From Deltaproteobacteria bacterium (GTDB lineage: Bacteria > Myxococcota_A > Polyangia > Polyangiales > Houyiibacteriaceae): a stretch of 5,953 nt of DNA. Location of the stretch: positions 1 through 5,953 of the forward strand of contig QMMB01000229.1 in assembly GCA_003647035.1 (NCBI GenBank). Direction: 5' to 3'. The translations under genes and the position numbers were made by a program. Positions 1 to 5,953 of this stretch are shown here, one piece after another. The notes under the pieces were generated by a model. The model saw nothing but the letters and a program-made list of their open reading frames with translations, ran no database searches and was not told where the DNA came from. Positions within the stretch are counted from its first letter, which is position 1. Every line of letters begins with the position of its first letter.

Positions 1-492
1 CCGGCTGCCCTCGAGGTCGTGGTCGACGTGTTGAGCCAGGACGCGACCCGCATCCCAGCCGGGGCGGCGACACTGATCGAGCGCTGGGGTGGCAAGAACC
101 CACTACGCGGCCACGTGCGGGTGGTAGAACCGTCCGCGTTTACCAAGATCTCGGCCCTCGGCGTCGAGGAGCAGCGTGTGAACGTCATCATCGACATGGA
201 TGACGATCGCGAGCACTGGGCCAGTTTGGGAGACGGGTACAGGGTAGAGGCGCGTATCTCGGTCTGGCAGGGTGACGACGTGTTGAAGGTCCCGGCGAGC
301 GCCGTGTTTCGATCCGATGAAAACTGGGCGACCTTTGTCGTCGAGGAGGGGACCGCGGTCGTGCGAATGGTGGAACTGGGAGAAACCAACGGGCTCGAAA
401 CCGAAGTGCTGTCCGGCTTGGAGGAGGGCGATACGGTGATCGCCTATCCGAGCGATAGTGTCCGTGACGGCGTCGCCGTCGAGTCGAGGTAG
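1..492 (+). CDS. HlyD/RND-type efflux periplasmic adaptor, C-terminal part (5' truncated)
   Basis: The reading frame is open from base 1 and ends at TAG 490-492, giving about 163 visible residues; the true start lies outside the window. The fragment begins with a hydrophobic strand (LEVVVDVL) and then has the beta-barrel stretch typical of membrane-fusion adaptors: a G-x-V-x-x-VEP-x-AFTK segment running into SALGVEEQRVNV, which is strongly conserved in HlyD/MacA-like proteins. Next comes VPASAVFR, the usual entry to the membrane-proximal domain, and a closing LEEGDTVIAYPSDSVRDG segment. Such proteins bridge an inner-membrane pump (ABC or RND) and an outer-membrane channel in the periplasm. 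The pump gene is not visible and would be expected upstream. The stop lies 7 bases before the MscS-like gene, so the two are probably one operon. The family is clear; the exported substrate and pump type are unknown. Confidence 0.87.
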   Translation, partial: PAALEVVVDVLSQDATRIPAGAATLIERWGGKNPLRGHVRVVEPSAFTKISALGVEEQRVNVIIDMDDDREHWASLGDGYRVEARISVWQGDDVLKVPASAVFRSDENWATFVVEEGTAVVRMVELGETNGLETEVLSGLEEGDTVIAYPSDSVRDGVAVESR

Positions 493-499
493 GTAGACG

Positions 500-1351
500 A
501 TGCCGTCGACGCTTTCCGAGTTTCTTCAAGATCGCGTACTGCTGAGAGACGCCATCGCGACCCTGATCTTGTTCCTGACGGTGTTGATTCTTCGCTACGC
601 CGCCATTCGTTTTGTTCGCCGCAGGCTCCCGAGTAACGACAAATTTCAGCTCCGCTGGGCCTCGCAGATTCGGGGTTTCTCCTACGCGATCCTGGCCCTG
701 GGCTTATTCACCATTTGGGCAGCCGAGCTTCAAGCCCTGGCCGTGTCGTTTGCGGTTCTCGCGATGGCGGTCGTTGGGGCAACGAGGGAAACGTTTGCGT
801 GCATTCAGGGAGCCGCGTATCGCATCAGCACGAACGCGTTCCAAGTCGGCGATCGGATCAACATCGGAGGAATTCGCGGCGACGTCATCGACACAGGTCT
901 GCTGGGGACGCTGGTGCTCGAAGTGGGGCAAGGGCACCAGCGCACCGGGCGCACCATCAGCATTCCCAATAGCCTCTTCATGACGGAGCCCGTCCTCAAC
1001 GAGAGCCTCGCCGGCGAGTACATGCTGCATCTGATGACCATTCCGGTGGATCGCAGTGCCGACCTAGGCGCCATTGAGAGGACGGCTCTCACGGCCGCGC
1101 GAGAAGCCTGTGCGGACTTTCTGGACGACGTCCGTCGTCCCATGGCAGTGCGCTATCGCCGCCACGGCCTGATTCCGCCCATCGTCGACCCGCGGGTTAC
1201 GTACCAGGTCGTGGACAAACACACCGTGAACATCCTGCTTCGGATCCCGACGCCTATCAGGCTAGAACGCCAAGTCGAGCAACATGTGCTCAGAGCTGTG
1301 TTGGGCGTCCCAAAGGGCCAAGATACGCTACCCCCGCCAGCGCCTCGGTGA
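500..1351 (+). CDS. Small MscS-family mechanosensitive ion channel
   Basis: This 283-residue protein has MscS architecture. Two hydrophobic helices (about residues 17-39 and 59-76) precede a pore-lining-like helix at about 80-113 that runs into AFQVGDRINIGG (113-124), the start of the cytoplasmic beta domain. The IPNSLF motif at 155-160 matches the conserved PNS of MscS. The rest fits the alpha/beta cytoplasmic domain, and the tail is proline-rich. Length is close to E. coli MscS (286). The family role is to open under membrane tension and release solutes. The pore helix lacks the regular Gly/Ala alternation of E. coli MscS (here roughly FAVLAMAVVGATRETF), so conductance or gating may differ. 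ATG at 500 follows the adaptor stop by 7 bases. An AGG at 491-493 overlaps that stop and sits 6 bases before the ATG, so it can serve as the ribosome binding site. Confidence 0.88.
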   Translation: MPSTLSEFLQDRVLLRDAIATLILFLTVLILRYAAIRFVRRRLPSNDKFQLRWASQIRGFSYAILALGLFTIWAAELQALAVSFAVLAMAVVGATRETFACIQGAAYRISTNAFQVGDRINIGGIRGDVIDTGLLGTLVLEVGQGHQRTGRTISIPNSLFMTEPVLNESLAGEYMLHLMTIPVDRSADLGAIERTALTAAREACADFLDDVRRPMAVRYRRHGLIPPIVDPRVTYQVVDKHTVNILLRIPTPIRLERQVEQHVLRAVLGVPKGQDTLPPPAPR

Positions 1352-1501
1352 CGCTGGCCCCCGTAAAGCCGACGCAACGCGCAGCATCGACTTTACGGAA
1401 AGGGGGAAGCGATTCGGCTCCTCCACGCTGGCGCGGCCTTACCGGCATGACTCGAGCCACCGGTTGCCGATCGAGGGCTGATTCGCCACAGTGCCGGCCC
1501 G
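1352..1501. other. Intergenic region between channel and dehydrogenase genes
   Basis: These 150 bases have no supportable coding content. The left part carries the hairpin at 1358-1404. The right part should contain the start signals of the dehydrogenase gene, but no convincing sigma70-type pair is visible: TTGCCG at 1464-1469 would pair with CACAGT at 1487-1492, a poor -10. Translation from the preceding gene cannot reach through, since the frame of the dehydrogenase has a TGA at 1448-1450. Confidence 0.6.
1358..1404 (-). repeat. Imperfect inverted repeat / RNA hairpin, 15-bp stem
   Basis: CCGTAAAG (1361-1368) is exactly repeated in inverse at 1391-1398 (CTTTACGG). The symmetry continues inward: CGA 1370-1372 pairs with TCG 1387-1389, and GC 1374-1375 with GC 1384-1385, leaving an 8-base loop at 1376-1383. 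The only two interruptions are C1369/A1390 and C1373/A1386. They are C-A mismatches in plus-strand RNA but G-U pairs in minus-strand RNA, so a minus-strand transcript would form an unbroken 15-bp stem. Outside, CCC 1358-1360 can pair with GGG 1402-1404 across a 3-base bulge. No T-run follows on either strand, so it is not a standard intrinsic terminator. It begins 6 bases after the channel gene stop and may mark or protect that mRNA 3' end; this role is inference. Confidence 0.6.
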
Positions 1502-2542
1502 ATGGAACGAATGAGACAGGTTGACGGCCTCCGTTGTTTGGTCACGGGGAGCGCAGGTTTTGTGGGAAGCAATCTGGTTCGCGCCCTCCTGGCGCGCGGC
1601 TGCGAGGTGCACGGGTTCGATAGGGCGCCCGCGGCCATCGATGACCCGAACCTGCGCTGGTTTCGGGGCGACGTGCGCGCCGAGGACGCGCTTCGCGAAG
1701 CGTGCGAAGGGGTGGACACGGTCTTTCATACGGCGGCGATGATCGAAACGTTCACCTACGCTCCCAAAGCCTTTGCCGATCTCGTTCGCAGCGTCAATAT
1801 CGAGGGGACGCGCGCGGTGTTGCGTGTCGCTGCGGAAGCGGGCGTTCGACGTCTCGTTCACACGAGCTCGATTATCACGGCATCCGGTGAGGAACACGCG
1901 GGCGTCACCGAAGGGACGCGCTACAGCACCGCCTCCGACCTGTACTCCACGACGAAGGTTGCCTCCGAGCAGCTCATCTTGGCTGCGAACGGTCAGTCCG
2001 GGCTTCTCACGAGCGCCATCCGTCCCGGCGGCATTTATGGGCCAGGCGAGCGCAACACGCTCATCGGACCGCTGATCAAGGCGCTCAAGCAAGGTGCCCC
2101 TCTCGTGCTCTTCGGCGACGCGTCCACGCGCATGGATTACACGTACATCGACAATCTGGTCGACGCGCAGATCCGCGCCGCAGAGCGACTCGTCGAGGGC
2201 TCTCCCGTGTGCGGTCAGGCCTACTTCGTCACAGATGGCGATCCGATCAACACGGGCGCGTTTAGTCAGACGCTCGTAAGCGACATGGGTCTCGATGTCC
2301 GGTCTGTTCGAATTCCGGGCCGAGTGGCGCGCGTCCTGGCGACGGCCGGCGAGCGTGTGTTTCAGGTACTTGGCAAGCCCAAGCCGCCGGTGAGTATCGT
2401 CGAGGTTCGGCTCTGCGTGCGAGACAGCTACTTTTCGATCGACAAGGCGAGGCGCGACCTGGGGTATCAGCCCCTGGTCGATACGCGTGAGGGGCTCAGG
2501 CGGACCGCGCAAGACGCTCGGCATTACTACGACGGCCTCTAG
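1502..2542 (+). CDS. NAD-dependent epimerase/dehydratase, 3-beta-HSD-like extended SDR
   Basis: This 346-residue extended short-chain dehydrogenase/reductase opens with a Rossmann fold: TGSAGFVG at 15-22 gives the GxxGxxG dinucleotide loop, and Asp40 after strand 2 favours NAD(H) over NADP(H). Further markers are HTAA at 76-79, VNIEGT at 98-103, the HTSS strand with the catalytic Ser region at 120-123, and the catalytic pair Tyr148-x3-Lys152. The IRPGGIYGPGE segment and the MDYTYIDNLVDA segment resemble 3-beta-hydroxysteroid dehydrogenase/OleD-like members more than UDP-sugar 4-epimerases. It likely oxidises a secondary alcohol or epimerises a sugar or steroid-like substrate; the substrate is not readable. 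ATG 1502 is the first usual start after the in-frame TGA at 1448-1450. ATG 1511 (Met4) is an alternative, with a weak GGAA just before it. It converges on the minus-strand cluster with 19 bases between stops, so a link to that pathway is possible but unproven. Confidence 0.88.
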   Translation: MERMRQVDGLRCLVTGSAGFVGSNLVRALLARGCEVHGFDRAPAAIDDPNLRWFRGDVRAEDALREACEGVDTVFHTAAMIETFTYAPKAFADLVRSVNIEGTRAVLRVAAEAGVRRLVHTSSIITASGEEHAGVTEGTRYSTASDLYSTTKVASEQLILAANGQSGLLTSAIRPGGIYGPGERNTLIGPLIKALKQGAPLVLFGDASTRMDYTYIDNLVDAQIRAAERLVEGSPVCGQAYFVTDGDPINTGAFSQTLVSDMGLDVRSVRIPGRVARVLATAGERVFQVLGKPKPPVSIVEVRLCVRDSYFSIDKARRDLGYQPLVDTREGLRRTAQDARHYYDGL

Positions 2543-2561
2543 GACGCGGTTCCCGTCGGCG

Positions 2562-3587
2562 CTACGTGCTGGGCACGTGTTCGGGGGGTCGAATGGATTC
2601 GCGTTGCTGTTGCCAGACGCGTTGAATGCCGGGAAAGCTCACGAAGATGCCGCCCACGGTCCAGGGCACGGTTGCCATGAAGTGCCCCGCGATGGCCACG
2701 GACGCCGCCAGCTCAGGCGTGGCACCCATGAGCTCCAGAGCGTACGCGCACGCGACATGAAAGGTGCCGATGAAGCCCGGCGACGATGGGATCATCGTCC
2801 CAACCGAAATGAAGAGAAGGACGACGAGGGGCGCGTAGACTGGGAGTGACAAGTCGAACGCCCACAACCAGCACTGGATGGTGAACATTCCGACGAGTCG
2901 TGCGAAGAGGGTCAATCCGAGCACGGTCAGCAGCATGCTCGGAGAGCGCAGAGCTCCGAGTCCTTCCGAGAATCGCTGTGCCTTTTCGACGAGCCACGCT
3001 TGGGCCGTGGGGCTCAACGGACGAACGATTGCAGTGACGATACGGGACATCGTCAACGGATGGGTGGCAAGCCATAGCGCCGTGGCCACACAAGCGACGG
3101 CGATGCCGATCACGAGAAGGAGTCGATTGGCGTGTCCGAGATCGAGGGTCAGGAGTGGCGCTGCCACGATTACCAGCATCAGAAGAGAGATGAAGTCGAT
3201 GAGCCGGTCGAGACCAACGACAGCGATCGTCGAGCTGCGGGAGATCCGCCCGGCACGAGCCAGCAAGTCGACACGCACGAGCTCGCCGAGGCGAAAAGGA
3301 ACCAGATTGTCCGTGACGTAACCCGAGAGCCAAGCCAGAAAAGACTCGGAGAACCGGTACCGGCGTAGGGGTAAAAGGAGGATTCTGGTTCGAGCGGCGT
3401 TGAGGGCCAAGACAGTTCCCCTCGTCAACGCGCAAATAGACAGAATCCACAGGTTCGCAGATCCAAGAGCCGACAGCAGTTGTTGCCCGTCGACTCGCCT
3501 CAAGAAGTAGTACAGCGCGATGCCGGAAATCCCGAACCCGAGGCCCATGATGACGCGCTGCTTGGGCGTGCTTCGAGGGAGACTCAC
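2562..3587 (-). CDS. Lysylphosphatidylglycerol synthase TM-domain / flippase-like membrane protein
   Basis: This 341-residue polytopic inner-membrane protein has a basic N-terminus and several hydrophobic spans (for example about 12-29, 45-63 and 125-147, with more toward the C-terminus). Two family landmarks are clear: the GYVTDNLVPFRLGELVR segment at 89-105, and PSSPGFIGTFH at 267-277, which matches the P-x-x-P-G-x-x-G-x-x-[EH] element of the LPG_synthase_TM (UPF0104) family. It lacks the C-terminal aminoacyl-transferase domain of full MprF, so it is a stand-alone membrane module of the kind often found beside glycan or glycolipid genes, where lipid flipping is proposed. The GTG start overlaps the previous gene's TGA (GTGA), with GGAG at 3602-3599 as a possible ribosome site 11 bases upstream. 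An internal ATG at codon 14 (3548-3546) is a less likely start. Last gene of the run; transported lipid unknown. Confidence 0.85.
   Translation of the reverse strand: MSLPRSTPKQRVIMGLGFGISGIALYYFLRRVDGQQLLSALGSANLWILSICALTRGTVLALNAARTRILLLPLRRYRFSESFLAWLSGYVTDNLVPFRLGELVRVDLLARAGRISRSSTIAVVGLDRLIDFISLLMLVIVAAPLLTLDLGHANRLLLVIGIAVACVATALWLATHPLTMSRIVTAIVRPLSPTAQAWLVEKAQRFSEGLGALRSPSMLLTVLGLTLFARLVGMFTIQCWLWAFDLSLPVYAPLVVLLFISVGTMIPSSPGFIGTFHVACAYALELMGATPELAASVAIAGHFMATVPWTVGGIFVSFPGIQRVWQQQRESIRPPEHVPST
2564..2578. other. Short hairpin at the convergent gene boundary
   Basis: ACGTGC (2564-2569) and GCACGT (2573-2578) are perfect inverse copies around a 3-base loop. They overlap the last codons of the membrane-protein gene and lie 21 bases after the dehydrogenase stop. 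No T-run follows on either strand, so it is at best a weak or factor-assisted bidirectional end signal. A 6-bp repeat can occur by chance in GC-rich DNA. Confidence 0.25.
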
Positions 3588-5137
3588 TCGCCGGCGAGCT
3601 CCGCGCGTTGTTCGAAGAAGTCGTAGACATCGGGCAGAGGCGCCCCTTCGTTTCCCAGAACACCCGTGGATATCGAGGCGAGGGAGCTTCCAATGTACAT
3701 CCCAACGGCCATCGGTTCGCCTGCGAGTCGACTAAGGCTTGCCCCAGTGAGAAAGACGTCACCGGCTCCGACCGCATCCACCTCATTGGCCTCCAATGCC
3801 GGAAGGTAGTGCGTTCGTAGTCGCTGGCCCTGCTGCGTCGGCGGCTCGAACGCAAGGGAGCCTCGGCGTCCCATCGTTACGATGAGGCCCCCGGCGCCGC
3901 TCGCTGCATAGTAGCGGCTCGCGAGGTTCGAGATCCCGCTTTCCATGTCCGCCATCGCAAACCGCAGCTCGTCTTCCGTAGGCGTGGCTAGTTGCGGTCC
4001 GCGGAACTTTAAGATGTTGGCCTGACCGTTGGTGCTGACGTCCGCGAAATACGGCTTCCCCGCCTTCGCTGCGAGCTCCGGGATCGCGTCGGCGAGTGTG
4101 CTGCCAAACAGACCATAACCAAAGTCGGTCACGATCAGACCGTCGTGCGAACGGAGCAGCTCGCCCAGGGCGCCTATCAGCTCGGTCGTCGTCTCGATCG
4201 GGATGGGCGCCGGATTGCCACGATCGACTTTGAAGACCTTTTGGCCGCCGACGAGGTAACGCGTCTTGGTGTATGCGCCCCGGCCTGGGACTGCCAGATT
4301 GCTCACCTCGGCGCCGAACCGATCCAGAGTGCTCTTGATGCGGTCGAGACCCTCGTCTTCGGCGCAACACGTGACGAACGTCGCCTTCGCGCCAAGCGCG
4401 GCAGCCTGGCGCGCGATCAAACCGGCACCACCCACGAACCACTCCTCGCTCACCGGTTTGACGGAAACGATTGGGCTCTCGGAGGCCACTCGCGCTCCTT
4501 CGCAATGCGCGTAGTGATCGATGACTGCGTCGCCCAGAATGAGAATTCGGAGATCGGAGAACCGGGAGATGGTGTTCTTCAATCTGGCTGGCGTGATCGC
4601 ATTGCTCCGACAGAAGCGCTGAATCTTCTGCTGTTCCATGTCCAGCGTATTGCTCTTGCGGCGACCGATCTCGGTGGAAGAGAAGATCACGTCGCCAGAG
4701 CCGAGCACCACGCGCCCTCCGTGGGACTCGACGGTCTTCTTCTCCTTGGCGAAGCGAGGGTCGTTCTTGGATTCGTACTCCCGGCCTTTGACGTAGATGT
4801 CGGGCTGAAGCGCATCGAGGACGGGACCCGCCCACTCGTCTTCGCTGAGAGCCACGTAGTCGACGCAATGAAGCTCGGCCAAATTGTCGAGCCGCAAGTC
4901 CTCTGGGATGTACGGTCGTTCGTAGCCCTTCGTCACGACATCGTCGCTGCTTACGGTCACGATGAGGACGTCGCCGAGGCTTCGAGCGAACCTGAGATAA
5001 CGAATGTGACCCGGATGAACGATGTCGAAACAGCCGTGGCACTGAACCACCGTTCTGCCCTGCTCTCGTAACCGATTTCGCTCGACGACCAAGTCAGCGA
5101 TCGAGAATATCTTTCCGTCGGACTCAGACGTTCGCAC
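3584..5137 (-). CDS. Bifunctional nucleotidyltransferase-PfkB sugar kinase, HldE-like with reversed domain order
   Basis: This 517-residue fusion has two catalytic domains. Residues about 12-160 form a cytidylyltransferase-fold domain: HGCFDIVHPGH at 34-44 carries the nucleotide-binding HxGH, and PDIYVKGREY at 112-121 resembles the VKG region of HldE/RfaE2. After a linker (about 161-185), residues 186-510 form a PfkB kinase: LILGDAVIDHY at 199-209, ARVASESPIVSV at 215-226 (compare HldE SRISPEAP), TKTR at 290-293, TPTEDE at 385-390, and the anion hole and catalytic Asp in DAVGAGD at 454-460. Expected chemistry is sugar phosphorylation followed by NMP transfer to give an NDP-sugar (ADP-heptose in HldE). 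HldE has kinase first; here the transferase is first. The sugar-pocket loop GGAGLIARQ (236-244) lacks the Asn seen in HldE GGAANVAMN, so the substrate may differ. The GTG start lies inside the aminotransferase 3' end (14-base overlap), without a strong ribosome site, suggesting coupling. Confidence 0.9.
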   Translation of the reverse strand: MRTSESDGKIFSIADLVVERNRLREQGRTVVQCHGCFDIVHPGHIRYLRFARSLGDVLIVTVSSDDVVTKGYERPYIPEDLRLDNLAELHCVDYVALSEDEWAGPVLDALQPDIYVKGREYESKNDPRFAKEKKTVESHGGRVVLGSGDVIFSSTEIGRRKSNTLDMEQQKIQRFCRSNAITPARLKNTISRFSDLRILILGDAVIDHYAHCEGARVASESPIVSVKPVSEEWFVGGAGLIARQAAALGAKATFVTCCAEDEGLDRIKSTLDRFGAEVSNLAVPGRGAYTKTRYLVGGQKVFKVDRGNPAPIPIETTTELIGALGELLRSHDGLIVTDFGYGLFGSTLADAIPELAAKAGKPYFADVSTNGQANILKFRGPQLATPTEDELRFAMADMESGISNLASRYYAASGAGGLIVTMGRRGSLAFEPPTQQGQRLRTHYLPALEANEVDAVGAGDVFLTGASLSRLAGEPMAVGMYIGSSLASISTGVLGNEGAPLPDVYDFFEQRAELAGE

Positions 5138-5953
5138 GGTTCTTGTTCCACGCTAGTAGGATGTCGATGAGGGCATCGCGGTCCGAAGGGTCGAGCTCCG
5201 GCGATACCGGCAGGCTTACAATCCGTCGAACGAGAGACTCGGTGTGAGGCAGGGTGACGGGAGCTAGTGATTCGAGTGCTTGCTGTTTATGGATGGGGAC
5301 AGGGTAGTGTACCTTCACGTCGAAACCTCGCTCCCCGAGATGAACGATGAGGTCGTCACGCTCGTCGTGCCGAATCACGAATGCGCTGAACGCGGGCTCG
5401 CAAGATTGGGTCACCGCGGTTAGCTCGAAATGCCGCCGGAGTGCCTTCTGATACGCTGCCCCGTGGCGACGCCGTGCCGCCGTCCAGTCGCTCAGGTGAA
5501 GGAGCTTGACCTTGAGAATGGCCGCTTGCAGGGCATCAAGGCGCGCATTTTCGCCGGGAGAATCGACATGATCCCGATCGCGATGTCCGAGCGAACGGAG
5601 CCTCCGCAGCAACTGGGCCCGGTCCCCGTCCGCGGTCGTGATGAAGCCTCCATCGCCGCAGGCCCCCAAAGTCTTCAGAGGGTGGAGCGAGAAGCACCCC
5701 GTTCCGAAGCTCCCGACGCTCCGGCCGCGATAAGTGGATCCAATCGCCTGGGCGCAGTCTTCGATCAGATCCAGTCCATGCTCGCTGCAGAAGCGCGTGA
5801 TGGGATCCATGTCGCAAGCGACGCCGCCGAGATGCACCGGAATCACGGCCTTGGTGCGTTTTGTGAGCTTGGCGGGAAGCAGCTCCGGGTCCATCAGCGC
5901 GGTGAGGGGATCGACGTCGACGAACACCGGCGTGGCCCCTACCAAGAGCACCG
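5124..5953 (-). CDS. DegT/DnrJ/EryC1/StrS sugar aminotransferase (5' truncated)
   Basis: The frame stays open to the window edge; the N-terminal part, probably 80-100 residues, is outside, and GTG 5951 is an internal valine rather than a start. The visible 275-residue part is a fold-type I PLP enzyme of the sugar-aminotransferase class. It shows GATPVFVDVD near the edge, the IEDCAQAIGS segment whose Asp (visible residue 65) pairs with the pyridine nitrogen, and SLHPLKTLGACGDGG, where Lys93 (codon 5675-5673) is the Schiff-base lysine. GENARLDALQAAIL and the C-terminal KVHYPVPIHKQ (about 213-223) are typical of members acting on NDP-sugar keto groups. It would transfer an amino group, usually from glutamate, to a keto-sugar. 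Catalytic residues look intact; a lysine-less dehydratase variant is excluded. It is the first visible gene of the minus-strand run and ends inside the start of the kinase fusion. The substrate cannot be read. Confidence 0.9.
   Translation of the reverse strand, partial: VLLVGATPVFVDVDPLTALMDPELLPAKLTKRTKAVIPVHLGGVACDMDPITRFCSEHGLDLIEDCAQAIGSTYRGRSVGSFGTGCFSLHPLKTLGACGDGGFITTADGDRAQLLRRLRSLGHRDRDHVDSPGENARLDALQAAILKVKLLHLSDWTAARRRHGAAYQKALRRHFELTAVTQSCEPAFSAFVIRHDERDDLIVHLGERGFDVKVHYPVPIHKQQALESLAPVTLPHTESLVRRIVSLPVSPELDPSDRDALIDILLAWNKNRANV

Noticed and set aside
1358..1406. Intrinsic terminator for the adaptor-channel operon.
   Set aside because: The stem is good, but it is followed by AAAGGGGG on the plus strand and GGGGGCC on the minus strand instead of a T-run, so it was reported only as a hairpin.
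1464..1492. Possible promoter for the dehydrogenase gene: TTGCCG, 17-base spacer, CACAGT.
   Set aside because: The -10 match is too poor to separate from chance.
1439..2524. A long minus-strand open frame (361 codons) opposite the dehydrogenase gene.
   Set aside because: Its translation is rich in Arg, His and Asp with no recognisable domain, while the plus strand has complete SDR motifs; it is an antisense shadow common in GC-rich genes.
2713..3855. A long minus-strand frame (380 codons) overlapping the membrane-protein and fusion genes.
   Set aside because: It is Arg/Ser/Pro-rich with no hydrophobic spans or motifs, while the alternative frame gives a coherent polytopic membrane protein.
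3783..5042. A long minus-strand frame (419 codons) overlapping the fusion gene in another frame.
   Set aside because: Its translation is dominated by Arg with low-complexity stretches and no motif, as expected from an out-of-frame reading of GC-rich coding DNA.
4145..5071. A long plus-strand open frame (308 codons) opposite the kinase-transferase fusion.
   Set aside because: No family motif is visible, and the opposite strand carries two full catalytic domains; judged a shadow frame.
5673..5708. The aminotransferase as a PLP-dependent 3-dehydratase (ColD-like) lacking the Schiff-base lysine.
   Set aside because: The lysine is present in the HPLKTLG motif, so a normal aminotransferase is the better reading.

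Overview
This is a GC-rich, densely coded bacterial window with six protein-coding genes, the outer two cut by its edges. No RNA gene, transposon, CRISPR array or clear frameshift was found. The membrane-fusion adaptor fragment at the left edge suggests a Gram-negative (didermic) organism. The GC level and codon choice would fit a proteobacterium or myxococcote-type lineage, but the taxon cannot be fixed from this window.

Plus strand, 1-2542: the C-terminal part of an HlyD/RND-type efflux adaptor (1-492) is followed 7 bases later by a short MscS-type mechanosensitive channel (500-1351); the two look co-transcribed. A 150-base gap (1352-1501) follows. It holds a strong imperfect hairpin just behind the channel gene. 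Next is an extended short-chain dehydrogenase of the NAD-dependent epimerase / 3-beta-hydroxysteroid dehydrogenase type (1502-2542).

Minus strand, 5953-2562: a compact three-gene run converges on the dehydrogenase with a 19-base gap. In transcription order it contains a sugar-type DegT/DnrJ/EryC1/StrS aminotransferase (5' end outside the window), a two-domain enzyme joining a cytidylyltransferase-like nucleotidyltransferase to a PfkB sugar kinase, and a polytopic membrane protein of the lysylphosphatidylglycerol-synthase TM / flippase-like family. The genes overlap by 14 and 4 bases and both internal starts are GTG, so they are probably translationally coupled.

The most notable item is the two-domain enzyme. 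Both halves resemble the two halves of HldE, which makes ADP-heptose, but in reversed order: transferase first, kinase second. The kinase also differs from HldE at sugar-pocket positions. With a sugar aminotransferase upstream and a flippase-like membrane protein downstream, the simplest inference is a pathway that phosphorylates and nucleotide-activates a sugar (heptose or a modified relative) for a cell-surface glycan, glycolipid or glycosylated metabolite. The substrate and end product cannot be read from the window.
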